This document shows positions 1-9,429 of a stretch of 64,000 nt of DNA, one piece after another. The translations under genes and the position numbers were made by a program. Source of the stretch: Bacillus sonorensis NBRC 101234 = KCTC 13918 (GTDB lineage Bacteria; Bacillota; Bacilli; Bacillales; Bacillaceae); assembly GCF_001592005.1 (NCBI RefSeq), contig NZ_BCVZ01000001.1:496001-560000 (forward strand). Reading direction: 5' to 3'. Every line of letters starts with the position of its first letter. Positions within the stretch are counted from its first letter, which is position 1. The notes beneath the pieces are model-generated. The model ran no database searches and was not told the DNA's origin. It worked only from the letters and a program-made list of their open reading frames with translations.

Positions 1-1122
1 GTCTTTCAGCTCCCGAATGAGTGAACCGAACTCGCTCTTATATCCTTCCAATAAGCCGTGCAGCTTGCCGAGCGTCACTTTCGCATCTGCCACGACCTGG
101 AATGCGTCAAGCTTATAGGCCTGCATTCTGCTGACATTGATGTTCAAAAATTTTGCGTTATCAAAATCAAACGCCGTTTTTGAAGAGGTCGCAAAATCGG
201 TATATCGTGTTCCGATCCCGATGATGAGGTCGGCCTGGCGGGCTGCTTTGTTGGCAGCGAGCGTACCTGTGATGCCCATTCCGCCCAAGTTATTTGCAAA
301 GTCAGCTTCCACCGTTGATTTGCCGGCCTGTGTTTCAACCAATGGTATGTTGTATGCTTCGGAGATCGCGATCAGTTCGTCCCGGGCACCGGAATATTTC
401 GCCCCGCCGCCGACTAAGATAAGCGGTTTTTTGCTCGATTTGATCAGCTCTGCCGCGCCTGTCAGCTCGCGTTCGCTCGGCTCCCTGCGGTCAATGTAGT
501 GAACGCGTTTTTGAAAGAAGCTTTCATCAAAGTCAAATGCTTCACCTTCGACATCCTGAGACAGGCAAATCGTTACCGGACCGGCCTTTGCCGGGTCTGT
601 CATCACTTCAAACGCACGAATCAGGCTGCTCATTAATTGTTCGGGACGTGTAATGCGATCCCAATACCTTGAGACCGGCTTCAATGCATCGTTCGTCGTA
701 ACCGCTGCGCTGTATTCCTGCTCCACTTGCTGAAGAACCGGATCAGGCTGTCTCGTTGCAAATGTGTCAGCCGGAAGCAAAAGAACCGGAATATTGTTCG
801 CGAGCGCTGTTCCTGCGGCAGCCACCAAATTCGCGGCTCCCGGTCCGACGGACGTTGATACGGCATAGATTTTTCTTCTCAGCATTTGCTTGCTGTAGGC
901 CATTGCCGCATGAGCCATTCCCTGCTCGTTTTTCCCCTGGAATACTTTCAAATGACCGGCATCCTGCTCAAGCGCCTGGCCGATCCCGACCACGTTTCCG
1001 TGTCCGAAAATTGTGAAAATCCCTTCGACAAACGGCGTTTCCTCTCCATCAACATTGACGTACTGCTGATTTAAGAATTTAATTAACGCTTGTGCTGTTG
1101 TTAAACGTATTTTCTTGCCCAC
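1..1122 (-). CDS. iolD: IolD, 3D-(3,5/4)-trihydroxycyclohexane-1,2-dione hydrolase (3' end cut by window edge)
   Basis: ThDP-dependent ring-opening hydrolase of myo-inositol catabolism, acting after IolE; cytoplasmic. The first 374 codons are present, reading leftwards off the window; the family is about 637 residues, so the C-terminal ThDP-binding part is missing here. The N-terminal ThDP-enzyme fold is recognisable: [15 protein letters not shown] near residue 40 and the [14 protein letters not shown] motif near residue 90. The start is a GTG at 1122 (protein begins [14 protein letters not shown]) with GGTGGGATC upstream as ribosome binding site. It is downstream of iolC by 27 bases and is therefore the fourth gene of the iolABCD unit. 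Identification is from the family signature and operon position. Confidence 0.93.
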   Translation of the reverse strand, partial: MGKKIRLTTAQALIKFLNQQYVNVDGEETPFVEGIFTIFGHGNVVGIGQALEQDAGHLKVFQGKNEQGMAHAAMAYSKQMLRRKIYAVSTSVGPGAANLVAAAGTALANNIPVLLLPADTFATRQPDPVLQQVEQEYSAAVTTNDALKPVSRYWDRITRPEQLMSSLIRAFEVMTDPAKAGPVTICLSQDVEGEAFDFDESFFQKRVHYIDRREPSERELTGAAELIKSSKKPLILVGGGAKYSGARDELIAISEAYNIPLVETQAGKSTVEADFANNLGGMGITGTLAANKAARQADLIIGIGTRYTDFATSSKTAFDFDNAKFLNINVSRMQAYKLDAFQVVADAKVTLGKLHGLLEGYKSEFGSLIRELKD

Positions 1123-1149
1123 AAACGATCCCACCTTTACTCATTCTTT

Positions 1150-2145
1150 TCATTTAAGACTGTAAGACTGCGCCGCAATGAGCTGCTCGATTTCCTCAAC
1201 GGTCGGCATGGCTTCGGATGAACTGTGCTTGCTGACGACAATAGAGGCGGAAGCGCTGCCGTATTTCAATGCCGTTTCGATTGTCTTCCCTGTCACAAGG
1301 CCGTAGAGGAAGGCTGAAGCATATGAGTCGCCTGCTCCAAATGTTTTCAGAACCTTTGTTTTGTAAGCTTTCGCGCGGAAGACCTCTCCCGATTTGCTGT
1401 ATGCATACGACCCTTCCACACCGTGCTTGATGACGACAAGATCCGCAGAATGTTCGAATAAATGTTTCACTGATTCTTCATTGCTTCCTCCGCTGCGGTT
1501 TTCCATCACATCAAATTCATCGCGCGTCCCGATGACGACGTCGGACTGCTCGGCGACCAATGAATAGTAAACAGCGGTCTCTTCCGCTGATGTCCATGTG
1601 TACGGACGGTAATCAAGCTCGAATACAACCTTGACCTGGTGCTTTTTCGCCAGCTGAACGGCTTTTAAAACCGCTTCGCGGGACGGACTTTTTGAGAGCG
1701 CCGTACCGGAGACCAAGAGCATCTTCGCTCTGGCGATGTAGTCCCCGTCAACTTCCGAAGGAGAAAGGTAAAGGTCTGCGACATCATCCCGGTACATCAA
1801 AATGCTGCATTCTTCAGGGCTTTTGATTTCCGTAAAAGCGAGGCCTGCTTTATGTCCGTCTTGATCAACAACCATTTGCGATGTGTCAACACCCGTATTT
1901 CTCATATAGGACTCTATAAATCTGCCATGCTGGTCGTCCGGAATTTTGCCGATGAAACCGGCCTTCAATCCCAACTTTGAGCTGCCGATCGCAATATTCG
2001 CCGGCGAGCCGCCGACATATTTCGAAAACGTCATCGTTTCTTCCATCGGCCGGTTGTATTCGACGGCATTTAAGTCAATGCACGCGCGGCCGATCGCCAC
2101 AATGTCAAATTCCTTCTCTTCATTAAACGTATATTTCATCTTCAA
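1150..2145 (-). CDS. iolC: IolC, 5-dehydro-2-deoxygluconokinase
   Basis: PfkB/ribokinase-family sugar kinase that phosphorylates 2-deoxy-5-keto-D-gluconate (DKG) to DKG-6-phosphate, the inducer of the iol operon. The 331 residues contain the substrate-side motif GGSPANIAIG near residue 46 and the ATP/anion-hole motif FGAGDSYASAF near residue 270, whose Asp is the catalytic base in the family. Start choice: TTG at 2145 lies 6 bases from GAGGAG; an ATG two codons further in (2139) is the alternative and gives MKYTFNEEKEF. It sits between iolB (21 bases) and iolD (27 bases) in the same operon. Confidence 0.95.
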   Translation of the reverse strand: MKMKYTFNEEKEFDIVAIGRACIDLNAVEYNRPMEETMTFSKYVGGSPANIAIGSSKLGLKAGFIGKIPDDQHGRFIESYMRNTGVDTSQMVVDQDGHKAGLAFTEIKSPEECSILMYRDDVADLYLSPSEVDGDYIARAKMLLVSGTALSKSPSREAVLKAVQLAKKHQVKVVFELDYRPYTWTSAEETAVYYSLVAEQSDVVIGTRDEFDVMENRSGGSNEESVKHLFEHSADLVVIKHGVEGSYAYSKSGEVFRAKAYKTKVLKTFGAGDSYASAFLYGLVTGKTIETALKYGSASASIVVSKHSSSEAMPTVEEIEQLIAAQSYSLK

Positions 2146-2166
2146 CAGCCACTCCTCGCCTGATTG

Positions 2167-2982
2167 TTAGCGTTCCAAAATCCACTCATGATCCGGATCA
2201 TTGTGAAACTTCCACTTGCGCACCGGTCCTGCCATGACATTCAAATAATAAGACGTATACCCATCAGGAACACCCACCGGGTGATAGCCCGCCGGCACGA
2301 TGACAACGTTTTCATTTTCTACTGTCATCGTCTCGTCAATTGAGCGGTCATCCGTATAGACGCGCTGGAATACAAAACCTTGGGCAGGATCAAGTTCATG
2401 GTAATAGGTTTCTTCTAAAAACGATTCTTCTGGCAGATTGTCTTGATCGTGTTTATGAGGCGGGTAACTTGACCAATTTCCGCTTTCTGTGTAGACTTCA
2501 ACGACTAACAGGCTGTTCGCCGAAGGGTCTGAATCCGGAAGAATATTATGGACGGTCCGTTTATTGCTAAACTTCCCGCGATGCTCGACGCCGTTATCTT
2601 CCGCTTTGATCAATTTTGTCGGCAGCTGTTTTTCTGAAGGGGAATAACAAAGGGCTATTCTTGCCTGGGTAACCGCAGTCACTTCAAATGCGCGGTCATT
2701 TGACACATAGACGCTGTCCGTCGGTTTTTTTTCAAATACGCTATCCCTCGTTCCGATGTTCTCAAATGTCGCTTCATGATCAGATACGGTAATTTTTCCA
2801 GTAACCGCAACAATGCAGCATTCCTGCTTGGTTAATTCCTCTGAATAGCGGGATCCCGGCGCGAGGTCGACGACCTTGAATTCTACATAGCGAAGATCGG
2901 AATTTGAGGCCGTCACCTCATGAACAACCTTGACGCCTTGTGAAAGCTCTGCCTCTTGCGGCTTGCGCAACAAATGACTCAT
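2167..2982 (-). CDS. iolB: IolB, 5-deoxy-glucuronate isomerase
   Basis: Converts 5-deoxy-glucuronate to 2-deoxy-5-keto-gluconate, between IolD and IolC in the inositol pathway. The 271-residue length is normal for the family. It is a two-cupin protein; the second half carries the histidine-rich stretch WSSYPPHKHDQ followed by EETYYHE, which form the metal site of the cupin barrel. The ATG start has a strong AAGGAGG site 8 bases upstream. It is separated from iolA by 74 bases and from iolC by 21, consistent with one transcript. Confidence 0.95.
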   Translation of the reverse strand: MSHLLRKPQEAELSQGVKVVHEVTASNSDLRYVEFKVVDLAPGSRYSEELTKQECCIVAVTGKITVSDHEATFENIGTRDSVFEKKPTDSVYVSNDRAFEVTAVTQARIALCYSPSEKQLPTKLIKAEDNGVEHRGKFSNKRTVHNILPDSDPSANSLLVVEVYTESGNWSSYPPHKHDQDNLPEESFLEETYYHELDPAQGFVFQRVYTDDRSIDETMTVENENVVIVPAGYHPVGVPDGYTSYYLNVMAGPVRKWKFHNDPDHEWILER

Positions 2983-3056
2983 TGAAAAAGCCTCCTTTTT
3001 ATATCTTGAAACATGGGCCGAACAGCGTGAGGTCCACGCCGTTCGACAGTTATCAT

Positions 3057-4523
3057 TTATTCATTGAAATCAGGGGCCGGATATCTTGCAGTCACGACTT
3101 TTTTGTGCGTATAGAAATCAACGCTGTCTTTTCCATTGGCATGCAGTGTTCCAAAGAAGGAGGACTTCCAGCCGGAGAATGGGAAGAAGGCCATTGGAGC
3201 CGGCACGCCCAGATTGATGCCAAGCATTCCCGCATCAATGTTCTCGCGGAAATAGCGGATGGCGTTGGAATTGGATGTAAACAAACATGCGCCGTTGGCA
3301 AATTCAGATTTGTTGGCGACTTCAATCGCTTCTTTTAAGTTTTTCACACGGATGACCGACAGAACAGGCGCAAAAATTTCGTCTTTCCAGATCGTCATAT
3401 CAGTTGTTACATTGTCAAAGATCGTCGGACCGACGAAATAGCCGTCATCAGACACATTTTCACGGCCGTCGCAGACGAGTCTGGCGCCTTCTTCAATCCC
3501 TTTTTGTATATAGCCGAGCGTGCGCTTTTTATTTTCTTCACGAATGACCGGACCTAAGAACACGCCGTCATCCAGTCCGTTTCCGATTTTGACCTCGGAC
3601 GCTTTTTTAAGCAATTTCTCCATAAAGGCATCGGCGATTCCTTCTTCTACGGTTACAACCGCACAAGCCATGCAGCGCTCACCGGCTGAACCGAAAGCGG
3701 CACCGATAATATTCGTGACCGTATCTTCCAGATTGGCATCATTCAGCACAATGGTGTGGTTTTTGGCGCCTGTCAAAGACTGAACGCGTTTTAAATGTTC
3801 GCTTCCTTTTTTATAGACATACTCCCCGACCGGTTTGGAACCGACAAATGAAATCGCTTTAATTTCCGGGTGCTCGAGAATTCCGTTTACGACGTCATGC
3901 GCGCCGTACACAACATTGAATACACCTTTAGGAAGCCCCGCTTTTTCAAAAAGCTCAACCAGCTTCTCTGTTAACAGCGGTGTACGCTCAGATGGCTTCA
4001 GAATAAATGTGTTTCCTAAAGCAATGGCCATTGGGAACATCCAGCACGGAACCATCATCGGGAAGTTGAACGGTGCGATTCCGCCGACGACTCCAACAGG
4101 GTAGCGATAGTTGGCGGCTTCGACATCAGTCGCAATCGTTGCAAGCGAATCGCCCATCATTAATGAAGGGGCTCCTGCGGCAAACTCGACATTTTCTATT
4201 CCGCGCCCGACTTCGCCAAGCGCTTCTTTTGTGTTTTTTCCATTTTCAATCGTTATCAGGTGTGCAAGCTCTTCTTTATGCTGGGTCAGAAGCTGCTGAA
4301 AGTTAAAAAGAATTCTCGCCCGTCGCGGTACGGCAACTTTTGACCATGTTTTAAACGCTTCTGCCGCTGTTTGTGCAGCGTATTCGATATCTTCCCGCGT
4401 AGAAATCGGCACTTGGCACAGTACTTCTTTTGTAGCAGGATTGACGACATCCTCATATTTATCGGTTTTGCTTTCAACCCATTCGCCATTAATATAGTTT
4501 CTTAGCTTTCTGATTTCTGCCAT
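3057..4523 (-). CDS. iolA: IolA/MmsA, methylmalonate-semialdehyde dehydrogenase (CoA-acylating)
   Basis: First gene of the iol operon. It oxidises malonate semialdehyde (and methylmalonate semialdehyde) to acetyl-CoA (propionyl-CoA) with NAD and CoA, the final step of inositol breakdown. It is a 488-residue ALDH-superfamily protein: the Rossmann segment [13 protein letters not shown] lies near residue 150, FVGSKPVG near 225, and the catalytic-Cys segment [12 protein letters not shown] near residue 280. The ATG start follows AAGGAGGTTATAAGG. The promoter lies about 215 bases upstream and is described separately. Length and motifs match B. subtilis IolA (MmsA). Confidence 0.96.
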   Translation of the reverse strand: MAEIRKLRNYINGEWVESKTDKYEDVVNPATKEVLCQVPISTREDIEYAAQTAAEAFKTWSKVAVPRRARILFNFQQLLTQHKEELAHLITIENGKNTKEALGEVGRGIENVEFAAGAPSLMMGDSLATIATDVEAANYRYPVGVVGGIAPFNFPMMVPCWMFPMAIALGNTFILKPSERTPLLTEKLVELFEKAGLPKGVFNVVYGAHDVVNGILEHPEIKAISFVGSKPVGEYVYKKGSEHLKRVQSLTGAKNHTIVLNDANLEDTVTNIIGAAFGSAGERCMACAVVTVEEGIADAFMEKLLKKASEVKIGNGLDDGVFLGPVIREENKKRTLGYIQKGIEEGARLVCDGRENVSDDGYFVGPTIFDNVTTDMTIWKDEIFAPVLSVIRVKNLKEAIEVANKSEFANGACLFTSNSNAIRYFRENIDAGMLGINLGVPAPMAFFPFSGWKSSFFGTLHANGKDSVDFYTHKKVVTARYPAPDFNE

Positions 4524-4737
4524 CCTTATAACCTCCTTAAATATTAAACGTCTGCTGGTACAGATGTTGGCAGGATTTAACCATCATGAACGGCTATTGC
4601 TCATTGCATGACAGATTTCGCAAAAGGCGGAAATGAAACGCTTACAAAATCAAAAGAACCGAAAACGGAATGAAAAGCTTTTTTTCAGCTCAACATTTTC
4701 ATCAAATTTTATCACGTTTTGGTTATTTCTTGGTTAT

Positions 4738-4766
4738 ATTCTAATCTGATTATACCCATAAGTCAA
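4738..4766 (-). promoter_or_regulatory. Predicted sigma-A promoter of iolABCD
   Basis: On the minus strand TTGACT (4766-4761) and TAGAAT (4743-4738) are separated by exactly 17 bases, reading toward iolA, which leaves a leader of about 210 bases. The surrounding AT-rich 4,524-4,952 gap is where IolR is known to bind in Bacillus. No single clear IolR operator could be delimited. A weak cre-like match (TGTAAGCGTTTCAT, minus strand of 4633-4646, about 11 of 14 positions) lies in the leader. Nothing else was seen in this 429-base gap except the iolR promoter. Confidence 0.7.
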
Positions 4767-4791
4767 TCATAAAAAAATAAATTTTTTCTTG

Positions 4792-4820
4792 TTGAAACCT
4801 TGAAACTATTTATATAATAA
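4792..4820 (+). promoter_or_regulatory. Predicted sigma-A promoter of iolR-iolS
   Basis: TTGAAA (4792-4797) and TAATAA (4815-4820) with a 17-base spacer read toward iolR. It is back to back with the iolA promoter, with the two -35 elements about 25 bases apart, so IolR bound between them could control both directions. Confidence 0.55.
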
Positions 4821-4952
4821 ATGTGTAATAAAATGGAACGCAGTCAAATCTTGCAAAAAATAGCCACCAATGTTATCATTTTTTAAGCAATTATTGATTA
4901 ACTCTTGGATTTCTTATATATTTAATTAAAGATATTAGAAGGAGATATATGT

Positions 4953-5708
4953 ATGAAATTGATGCGGATAAAGGAGATGGAGGAGTACATTTTGACCAAT
5001 GGCACCGCTTCGTTAGATGAACTTTGCCAGGTCTTCAATGTCTCCAAAAACACGGTCAGACGCGATATTAACAAATTGACTGAGAAGGGCGTCATCCAAA
5101 AAGTATACGGCGGTGTGACGGCGATTGAGAAAACGGCGTTGATCCCATTTGAGAATCGCACAATCCAAAATAAAGACGCCAAAACGAAAATCGCCCATTA
5201 TGCTTCACGGTTCATCGAAGATCACGACCTTATATTCATCGATTCCGGCACGACGACAAGATCGATATTGGAAACTCTTGATCCAAATAAAAATGTAACC
5301 GTTTTAACAAACAGCCTGGATATTATCAATGCTGCCGCAGCTCTGAAACATATTAACCTGATTATCATCGGAAGCAACTTTAAGCGAAAAACACAGTCCT
5401 TTGTCGGGATGGATGATCCGAGCACATTGGATAAATACAACATCAACAAAGCGTTTATGTCGGCGACCGGGGCGACTCTGACACACGGGCTGACAAACTC
5501 GGATCTGCTCGAATATGAAATCAAAAAGAAGATTTCCGAAAAAGCAAAAGAAGTGTACTTGCTCGCTGACCGTTCCAAATTCGGCAAATCGACATTGCTG
5601 ACATATGCGCGTTTTGACAGGCTGCATGCCATTGTCACGTCAAAACCGCTCGATGAGGAGTACAACACATTCTGCAACGAGCATAACATTGAAATCCATC
5701 TGGCTTAG
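4953..5708 (+). CDS. iolR: IolR, DeoR-family repressor of inositol catabolism
   Basis: Transcriptional repressor that releases DNA when it binds DKG-phosphate. It has 251 residues. The N-terminal DeoR winged helix-turn-helix is evident (LDELCQVFNVSKNTVRRDIN at about residues 19-38, then KVYGGV), followed by the sugar-phosphate sensor domain with FIDSGTTTRSILE and LTNSLDI. The ATG follows AGAAGGAGATATATGT. It is divergent from iolA, the arrangement of the B. subtilis locus, so autoregulation and control of iolABCD are expected. Confidence 0.95.
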   Translation: MKLMRIKEMEEYILTNGTASLDELCQVFNVSKNTVRRDINKLTEKGVIQKVYGGVTAIEKTALIPFENRTIQNKDAKTKIAHYASRFIEDHDLIFIDSGTTTRSILETLDPNKNVTVLTNSLDIINAAAALKHINLIIIGSNFKRKTQSFVGMDDPSTLDKYNINKAFMSATGATLTHGLTNSDLLEYEIKKKISEKAKEVYLLADRSKFGKSTLLTYARFDRLHAIVTSKPLDEEYNTFCNEHNIEIHLA

Positions 5709-5780
5709 CATGTTATAGTTGAAGTGAACAGCTTGGCCGGTATTGCCGGCCGGGTCCATATATATTAGGAGGGGAAATCA

Positions 5781-6713
5781 ATGAAAAAAGTTAGAATGGG
5801 CAAGTCAGACTTACATGTATTTCCGATCGGTCTTGGAACAAATGCAGTCGGCGGCCATAACCTTTATCCAAATCTCAATGAAGAAACAGGAAAAGAACTG
5901 GTCCGCGAAGCGCTTAAAAACGGCGTGACATTGCTGGATACCGCATACATATACGGAGTCGGCCGTTCTGAGGAGCTGATTGGCGAAGTCCTCCGCGAAT
6001 TTAACCGCGAAGATGCCGTCATCGCAACAAAAGCCGCCCACAAAAAAGAAGGAAACGACTTTGTCTTTGACAACTCTCCGGAATTTTTGAAACAATCCGT
6101 AGACGAAAGCTTAAAGCGGCTGCAAACGGATTACATCGATCTCTTCTATATTCACTTCCCTGACGAACACACACCGAAAGATGAAGCGGTCGAGGCGCTG
6201 CATGAGCTGAAGAAGGCGGGAAAAATCCGGGCGATCGGTGTTTCCAATTTCTCTCTCGACCAGCTTAAAGAAGCAAATAAAAACGGGCTTGTTGATGTTT
6301 TGCAAGGCGAATACAATCTGCTGAACCGGGAAGCGGAAACGACCTTTTTCCCGTATATACAGGAGCATAACATTTCGTTCGTTCCATATTTCCCGCTTGT
6401 TTCAGGGCTCTTGGCCGGAAAATACACGGAAGACACGACATTCCCTGAAGGTGACCTCCGCAGGGAAATGGAAAACTTCCAAGGCGAACGCTTTAAAGAA
6501 AACATCAAAAAGGTAAACAAGCTGGCGCCGATTGCGGAAAAGCATGGTGCCGACATCGCGCACATCGTATTGGCCTGGTATCTTGCAAGACCGGAAATCG
6601 ATATTTTGATTCCTGGAGCGAAACGTGCAGATCAGCTGCTGGATAATATAAAAACGGCTGAGATCAAACTGTCGCAGGACGATATCGACTACATCGACCA
6701 GCTGTTTGCATAA
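5781..6713 (+). CDS. iolS: IolS, aldo-keto reductase
   Basis: NADP(H)-dependent aldo-keto reductase of 310 residues with the full TIM-barrel signature. The catalytic Asp and Tyr are in LLDTAYIYG (about residues 50-58), Lys in IATKAAHKK (near 84) and His in [10 protein letters not shown] (near 120). It is co-oriented with iolR, 72 bases downstream; the gap contains a GC-rich stem (GGCCGG/CCGGCC near 5735-5752) without a T-run, so read-through is plausible. The start has AGGAGGGG 7 bases upstream. Its physiological substrate is not settled; position suggests a role with inositol. Confidence 0.93.
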   Translation: MKKVRMGKSDLHVFPIGLGTNAVGGHNLYPNLNEETGKELVREALKNGVTLLDTAYIYGVGRSEELIGEVLREFNREDAVIATKAAHKKEGNDFVFDNSPEFLKQSVDESLKRLQTDYIDLFYIHFPDEHTPKDEAVEALHELKKAGKIRAIGVSNFSLDQLKEANKNGLVDVLQGEYNLLNREAETTFFPYIQEHNISFVPYFPLVSGLLAGKYTEDTTFPEGDLRREMENFQGERFKENIKKVNKLAPIAEKHGADIAHIVLAWYLARPEIDILIPGAKRADQLLDNIKTAEIKLSQDDIDYIDQLFA

Positions 6714-6730
6714 TAAAAAGAAACCATTCT

Positions 6731-6765
6731 AAAAACCTATCTTTCATGATAGGTTTTTTCTTTTT
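6731..6765 (+). terminator. Rho-independent terminator after iolS
   Basis: Stem AAAACCTATC / GATAGGTTTT with loop TTTCAT, followed by a T-rich run. Confidence 0.85.
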
Positions 6766-6786
6766 GCAGTTTATCGCTAAAACACG

Positions 6787-6906
6787 TTGACAGCGTTTCC
6801 AATTCTGATATGATAGGGAATAAGTTAATCATAGTGATGGAGATTTGGGAGATCCACTGGAAGAACCTCAGCATTTAGGAGGTTTTTTGGGGATCTTTTT
6901 TCTTTG
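6787..6906 (+). promoter_or_regulatory. glpQ-glpT promoter with leader terminator (probable GlpP antitermination target)
   Basis: TTGACA (6787-6792) and TATGAT (6809-6814), 16 bases apart, form a good sigma-A promoter. The -35 overlaps a cre-like sequence TGACAGCGTTTCCA (6788-6801, about 12 of 14 positions). Transcripts run into a hairpin: AGATCC (6850-6855) pairs with GGATCT (6891-6896), with an inner AACCTC/GAGGTT stem, followed by TTTTTTC. In B. subtilis the glpTQ and glpD leaders have such terminators, opened by GlpP when glycerol-3-phosphate is present; assignment to GlpP here is inference. Confidence 0.7.
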
Positions 6907-7008
6907 CCGCTATATTAACAGATCAAATCGATGAAGGAGGAAAGGAAACATGTGAGGAATGACCTCAAATTGATCACTCAATCTTTTTCATAAAAGAAAG
7001 GGGAAACG

Positions 7009-7905
7009 ATGATGAAGGGACTTTTACGAAACGTATTGATGTCTGCCGCACTGATTGGGATCGGTTTTGGGATCTGCGGCAAAGCGGAGGCGGCAGCACC
7101 GGCCGGCAAACCGCTGAACCCGAATCAAATATTAAATGTCGCACATCGCGGGGCATCGGGCCATGCTCCTGAACATACTCTATTGGCCTATAAACTCGGA
7201 CAGCGCATGAAAGGCGATTACATAGAAATCGATCTTCAAATGACAAAAGACGGCCGATTGATTGCCATGCATGATGAAACATTGGACCGGACGACAAATG
7301 GAACCGGACTTGTCAAAGACCATACGCTAAAGGAAATAAAACAGCTGGATGCCGGGTCCTGGTTTAATGAAAAGTATCCCGAATTGGCGAAAAAGGAGTA
7401 TGTCGGACTAAAGGTTCCAACACTTGAAGAAGTGATTCAAACATTCGGCAAAAACGCCCGCTACTATATTGAAACAAAATCGCCGGAAGTATATCCTCAA
7501 ATGGAAGAAAAGCTGCTCAACACCCTGAATAAGTATAAATTAACAGGGCCAAATGTTCATTCGAATAAAGTCATCATTCAATCTTTTAGTCCTGAAAGCT
7601 TGAACATTATTCATCAATTAAACCCTGCCATCCCGCTTGTGCAGCTGCTCTGGTACGATGGGCCGGCTTCCATTACGGATGATGAGCTGAAGGCGTATAA
7701 GACGTACAGCGTCGGCCTCGGGATGAACTTTGATCAAATTGATCAGGCATACGTTCAAAAGGTGCGCAAGGCCGGACTGCTCATACATCCTTACACCGTC
7801 AATGAAAAAGAAGACATGCGAAGGCTGCTGGATTGGGGCGTCACCGGAATGTTCACCAACTTTCCCGACCGCTTGCAGCAAGTTTTACAAGAAAACAAGT
7901 ATTGA
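7009..7905 (+). CDS. glpQ: GlpQ, secreted glycerophosphodiester phosphodiesterase
   Basis: Hydrolyses glycerophosphodiesters (also teichoic-acid related) to glycerol-3-phosphate outside the membrane. It has 298 residues with a Sec signal peptide: basic start, hydrophobic core around residues 8-22, and cleavage likely after AEAAA. GDPD motifs are present: catalytic [14 protein letters not shown] (about residues 43-56), metal ligands in [11 protein letters not shown] and [11 protein letters not shown]. Start ATGATG follows GAAAGGGGAAACG, so 7009 or 7012. It is 16 bases upstream of glpT; in B. subtilis the order is glpT-glpQ, so the order is reversed here. Confidence 0.95.
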   Translation: MMKGLLRNVLMSAALIGIGFGICGKAEAAAPAGKPLNPNQILNVAHRGASGHAPEHTLLAYKLGQRMKGDYIEIDLQMTKDGRLIAMHDETLDRTTNGTGLVKDHTLKEIKQLDAGSWFNEKYPELAKKEYVGLKVPTLEEVIQTFGKNARYYIETKSPEVYPQMEEKLLNTLNKYKLTGPNVHSNKVIIQSFSPESLNIIHQLNPAIPLVQLLWYDGPASITDDELKAYKTYSVGLGMNFDQIDQAYVQKVRKAGLLIHPYTVNEKEDMRRLLDWGVTGMFTNFPDRLQQVLQENKY

Positions 7906-7921
7906 TTTGTAGGAGGAAAAC

Positions 7922-9280
7922 ATGATTAAGCTTTTTAGACCTGCACCGCCGATTGACAGATTGCCTGACGAAAAAATCGATTCTGAATACAAGAAATTCA
8001 GACTGCAGGTTTTTCTTGGCATCTTCATCGGATATGCAGCATATTATTTGATTCGCAAAAATTTCTCGCTGGCTATGCCGTATTTTATTGAAGAAGGGTT
8101 TTCAAAATCACAGCTCGGCCTGGCCTTATCCGCCCTTTCACTTTCTTACGGGATCAGCAAGTTTGTGATGGCGACCATATCAGACAGGAGCAATCCGCGG
8201 ATGTTCCTGCCTGCCGGCTTGATTCTTTCCGCCGTCATCAGCCTGCTGATGGGGTTTGTTCCTTTCTTTACTTCATCTATCGCCATCATGTTCATCATGC
8301 TGTTTTTAAACGGCTGGTTCCAAGGGATGGGCTGGCCTCCATCAGGCCGCGTACTTGTTCACTGGTTCAGCGTAAGCGAAAGGGGAAATAAAACGGCGAT
8401 TTGGAATGTCGCCCACAATGTCGGCGGAGGGCTGATGGCTCCGATTGCTGTTGCCGGTGTCGCGGTATTCTCCGGAATCACCGGAAGTTCTTCAGGGTAT
8501 GAAGGTGTCTTTATTTTACCAGCACTGGTTGCCATCGTTGTAGCAGTTATTTCATATGTATTAATCCGCGATACCCCTCAGTCTGTTGGACTGCCGCCAA
8601 TTGAAGAATATCGCAATGACTATTCAACAAAAACGAAAAAAACGTTTGAAACGGAGCTGTCGACTAAAGAGATTCTGTTCAAATATGTGTTGAATAATAA
8701 ATGGGTTTGGGCCATCGCGCTGGCAAACATCTTCGTCTATTTCGTCCGCTACGGCGTATTGGACTGGGCGCCAACCTATTTAAACGAAGAAAAAGGGTTT
8801 GATATGAGCAAATCAAGCGTCGCCTATTTTCTGTATGAATGGGCGGGCATTCCGGGGACGCTGCTATGCGGCTGGATCTCGGATAAATGGTTTAAAGGAC
8901 GCCGCGGTCCCGCCGGTTTCGTCTTTATGCTCGGCGTTTTGATTGCTGTGCTGGTGTATTGGTTCAATCCGGCCGGAAATCCGGTGGTGGATATGATATC
9001 CTTGATCGCGATCGGCTTTCTTATTTACGGTCCGGTTATGCTGATCGGCTTGCAGGCGCTTGACTTTGTTCCTAAAAAAGCCGCCGGCACCGCCGCCGGA
9101 CTGACCGGTCTGTTCGGCTACTTGGGAGGCACAATGACCGCCAACGCTCTAATGGGGGTCATCGTCGATTCAGCCGGATGGAACGCAGGATTTACATTAT
9201 TAACGGCATCATGCGCAATTGCCGCCCTCATCTTTGCGATGACATGGAATGTGCGGGGACAGGAAGTTGTCAAACATTAA
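7922..9280 (+). CDS. glpT: GlpT, glycerol-3-phosphate:phosphate antiporter
   Basis: Major-facilitator transporter of the organophosphate:phosphate antiporter family with 452 residues and about 12 membrane segments. Family features are the N-terminal [12 protein letters not shown] segment, the conserved [14 protein letters not shown] in the fourth helix region, [10 protein letters not shown] in the fifth, and a central loop near residue 230. It imports the product released by GlpQ. The GTAGGAGGAAAACATG start is strong. It shares the glpQ transcript and ends at a perfect hairpin terminator. Confidence 0.95.
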   Translation: MIKLFRPAPPIDRLPDEKIDSEYKKFRLQVFLGIFIGYAAYYLIRKNFSLAMPYFIEEGFSKSQLGLALSALSLSYGISKFVMATISDRSNPRMFLPAGLILSAVISLLMGFVPFFTSSIAIMFIMLFLNGWFQGMGWPPSGRVLVHWFSVSERGNKTAIWNVAHNVGGGLMAPIAVAGVAVFSGITGSSSGYEGVFILPALVAIVVAVISYVLIRDTPQSVGLPPIEEYRNDYSTKTKKTFETELSTKEILFKYVLNNKWVWAIALANIFVYFVRYGVLDWAPTYLNEEKGFDMSKSSVAYFLYEWAGIPGTLLCGWISDKWFKGRRGPAGFVFMLGVLIAVLVYWFNPAGNPVVDMISLIAIGFLIYGPVMLIGLQALDFVPKKAAGTAAGLTGLFGYLGGTMTANALMGVIVDSAGWNAGFTLLTASCAIAALIFAMTWNVRGQEVVKH

Positions 9281-9286
9281 GTGAAG

Positions 9287-9317
9287 AGATACATCTCAGT
9301 CTGAGATGTATCTTTTA
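9287..9317 (+). terminator. Terminator after glpT
   Basis: Perfect 13-bp stem AGATACATCTCAG / CTGAGATGTATCT with a one-base loop as written, followed by TTTT. Confidence 0.85.
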
Positions 9318-9385
9318 CTAAGTTTTCCATAAAATTTTTTCCGGCCATATTCGTTTGGCTGTTTGCTCCCACCTAACCACTTCCA

Positions 9386-9425
9386 CAAAAAAAGCCCATC
9401 TCAAGAAACCTTGAGATGCGGCTTA
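9386..9425 (-). terminator. Terminator after htpG
   Basis: AAGCC-CATCTCAAG / CTTGAGATG-GGCTT hairpin. Read on the minus strand it ends in a run of seven T, just past the htpG stop. Confidence 0.85.
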
Positions 9426-9429
9426 TTTA

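Noticed and set aside
4633-4646. cre site in the iolA leader as a separate feature
   Set aside because: Only about 11 of 14 positions match; too weak to stand alone.
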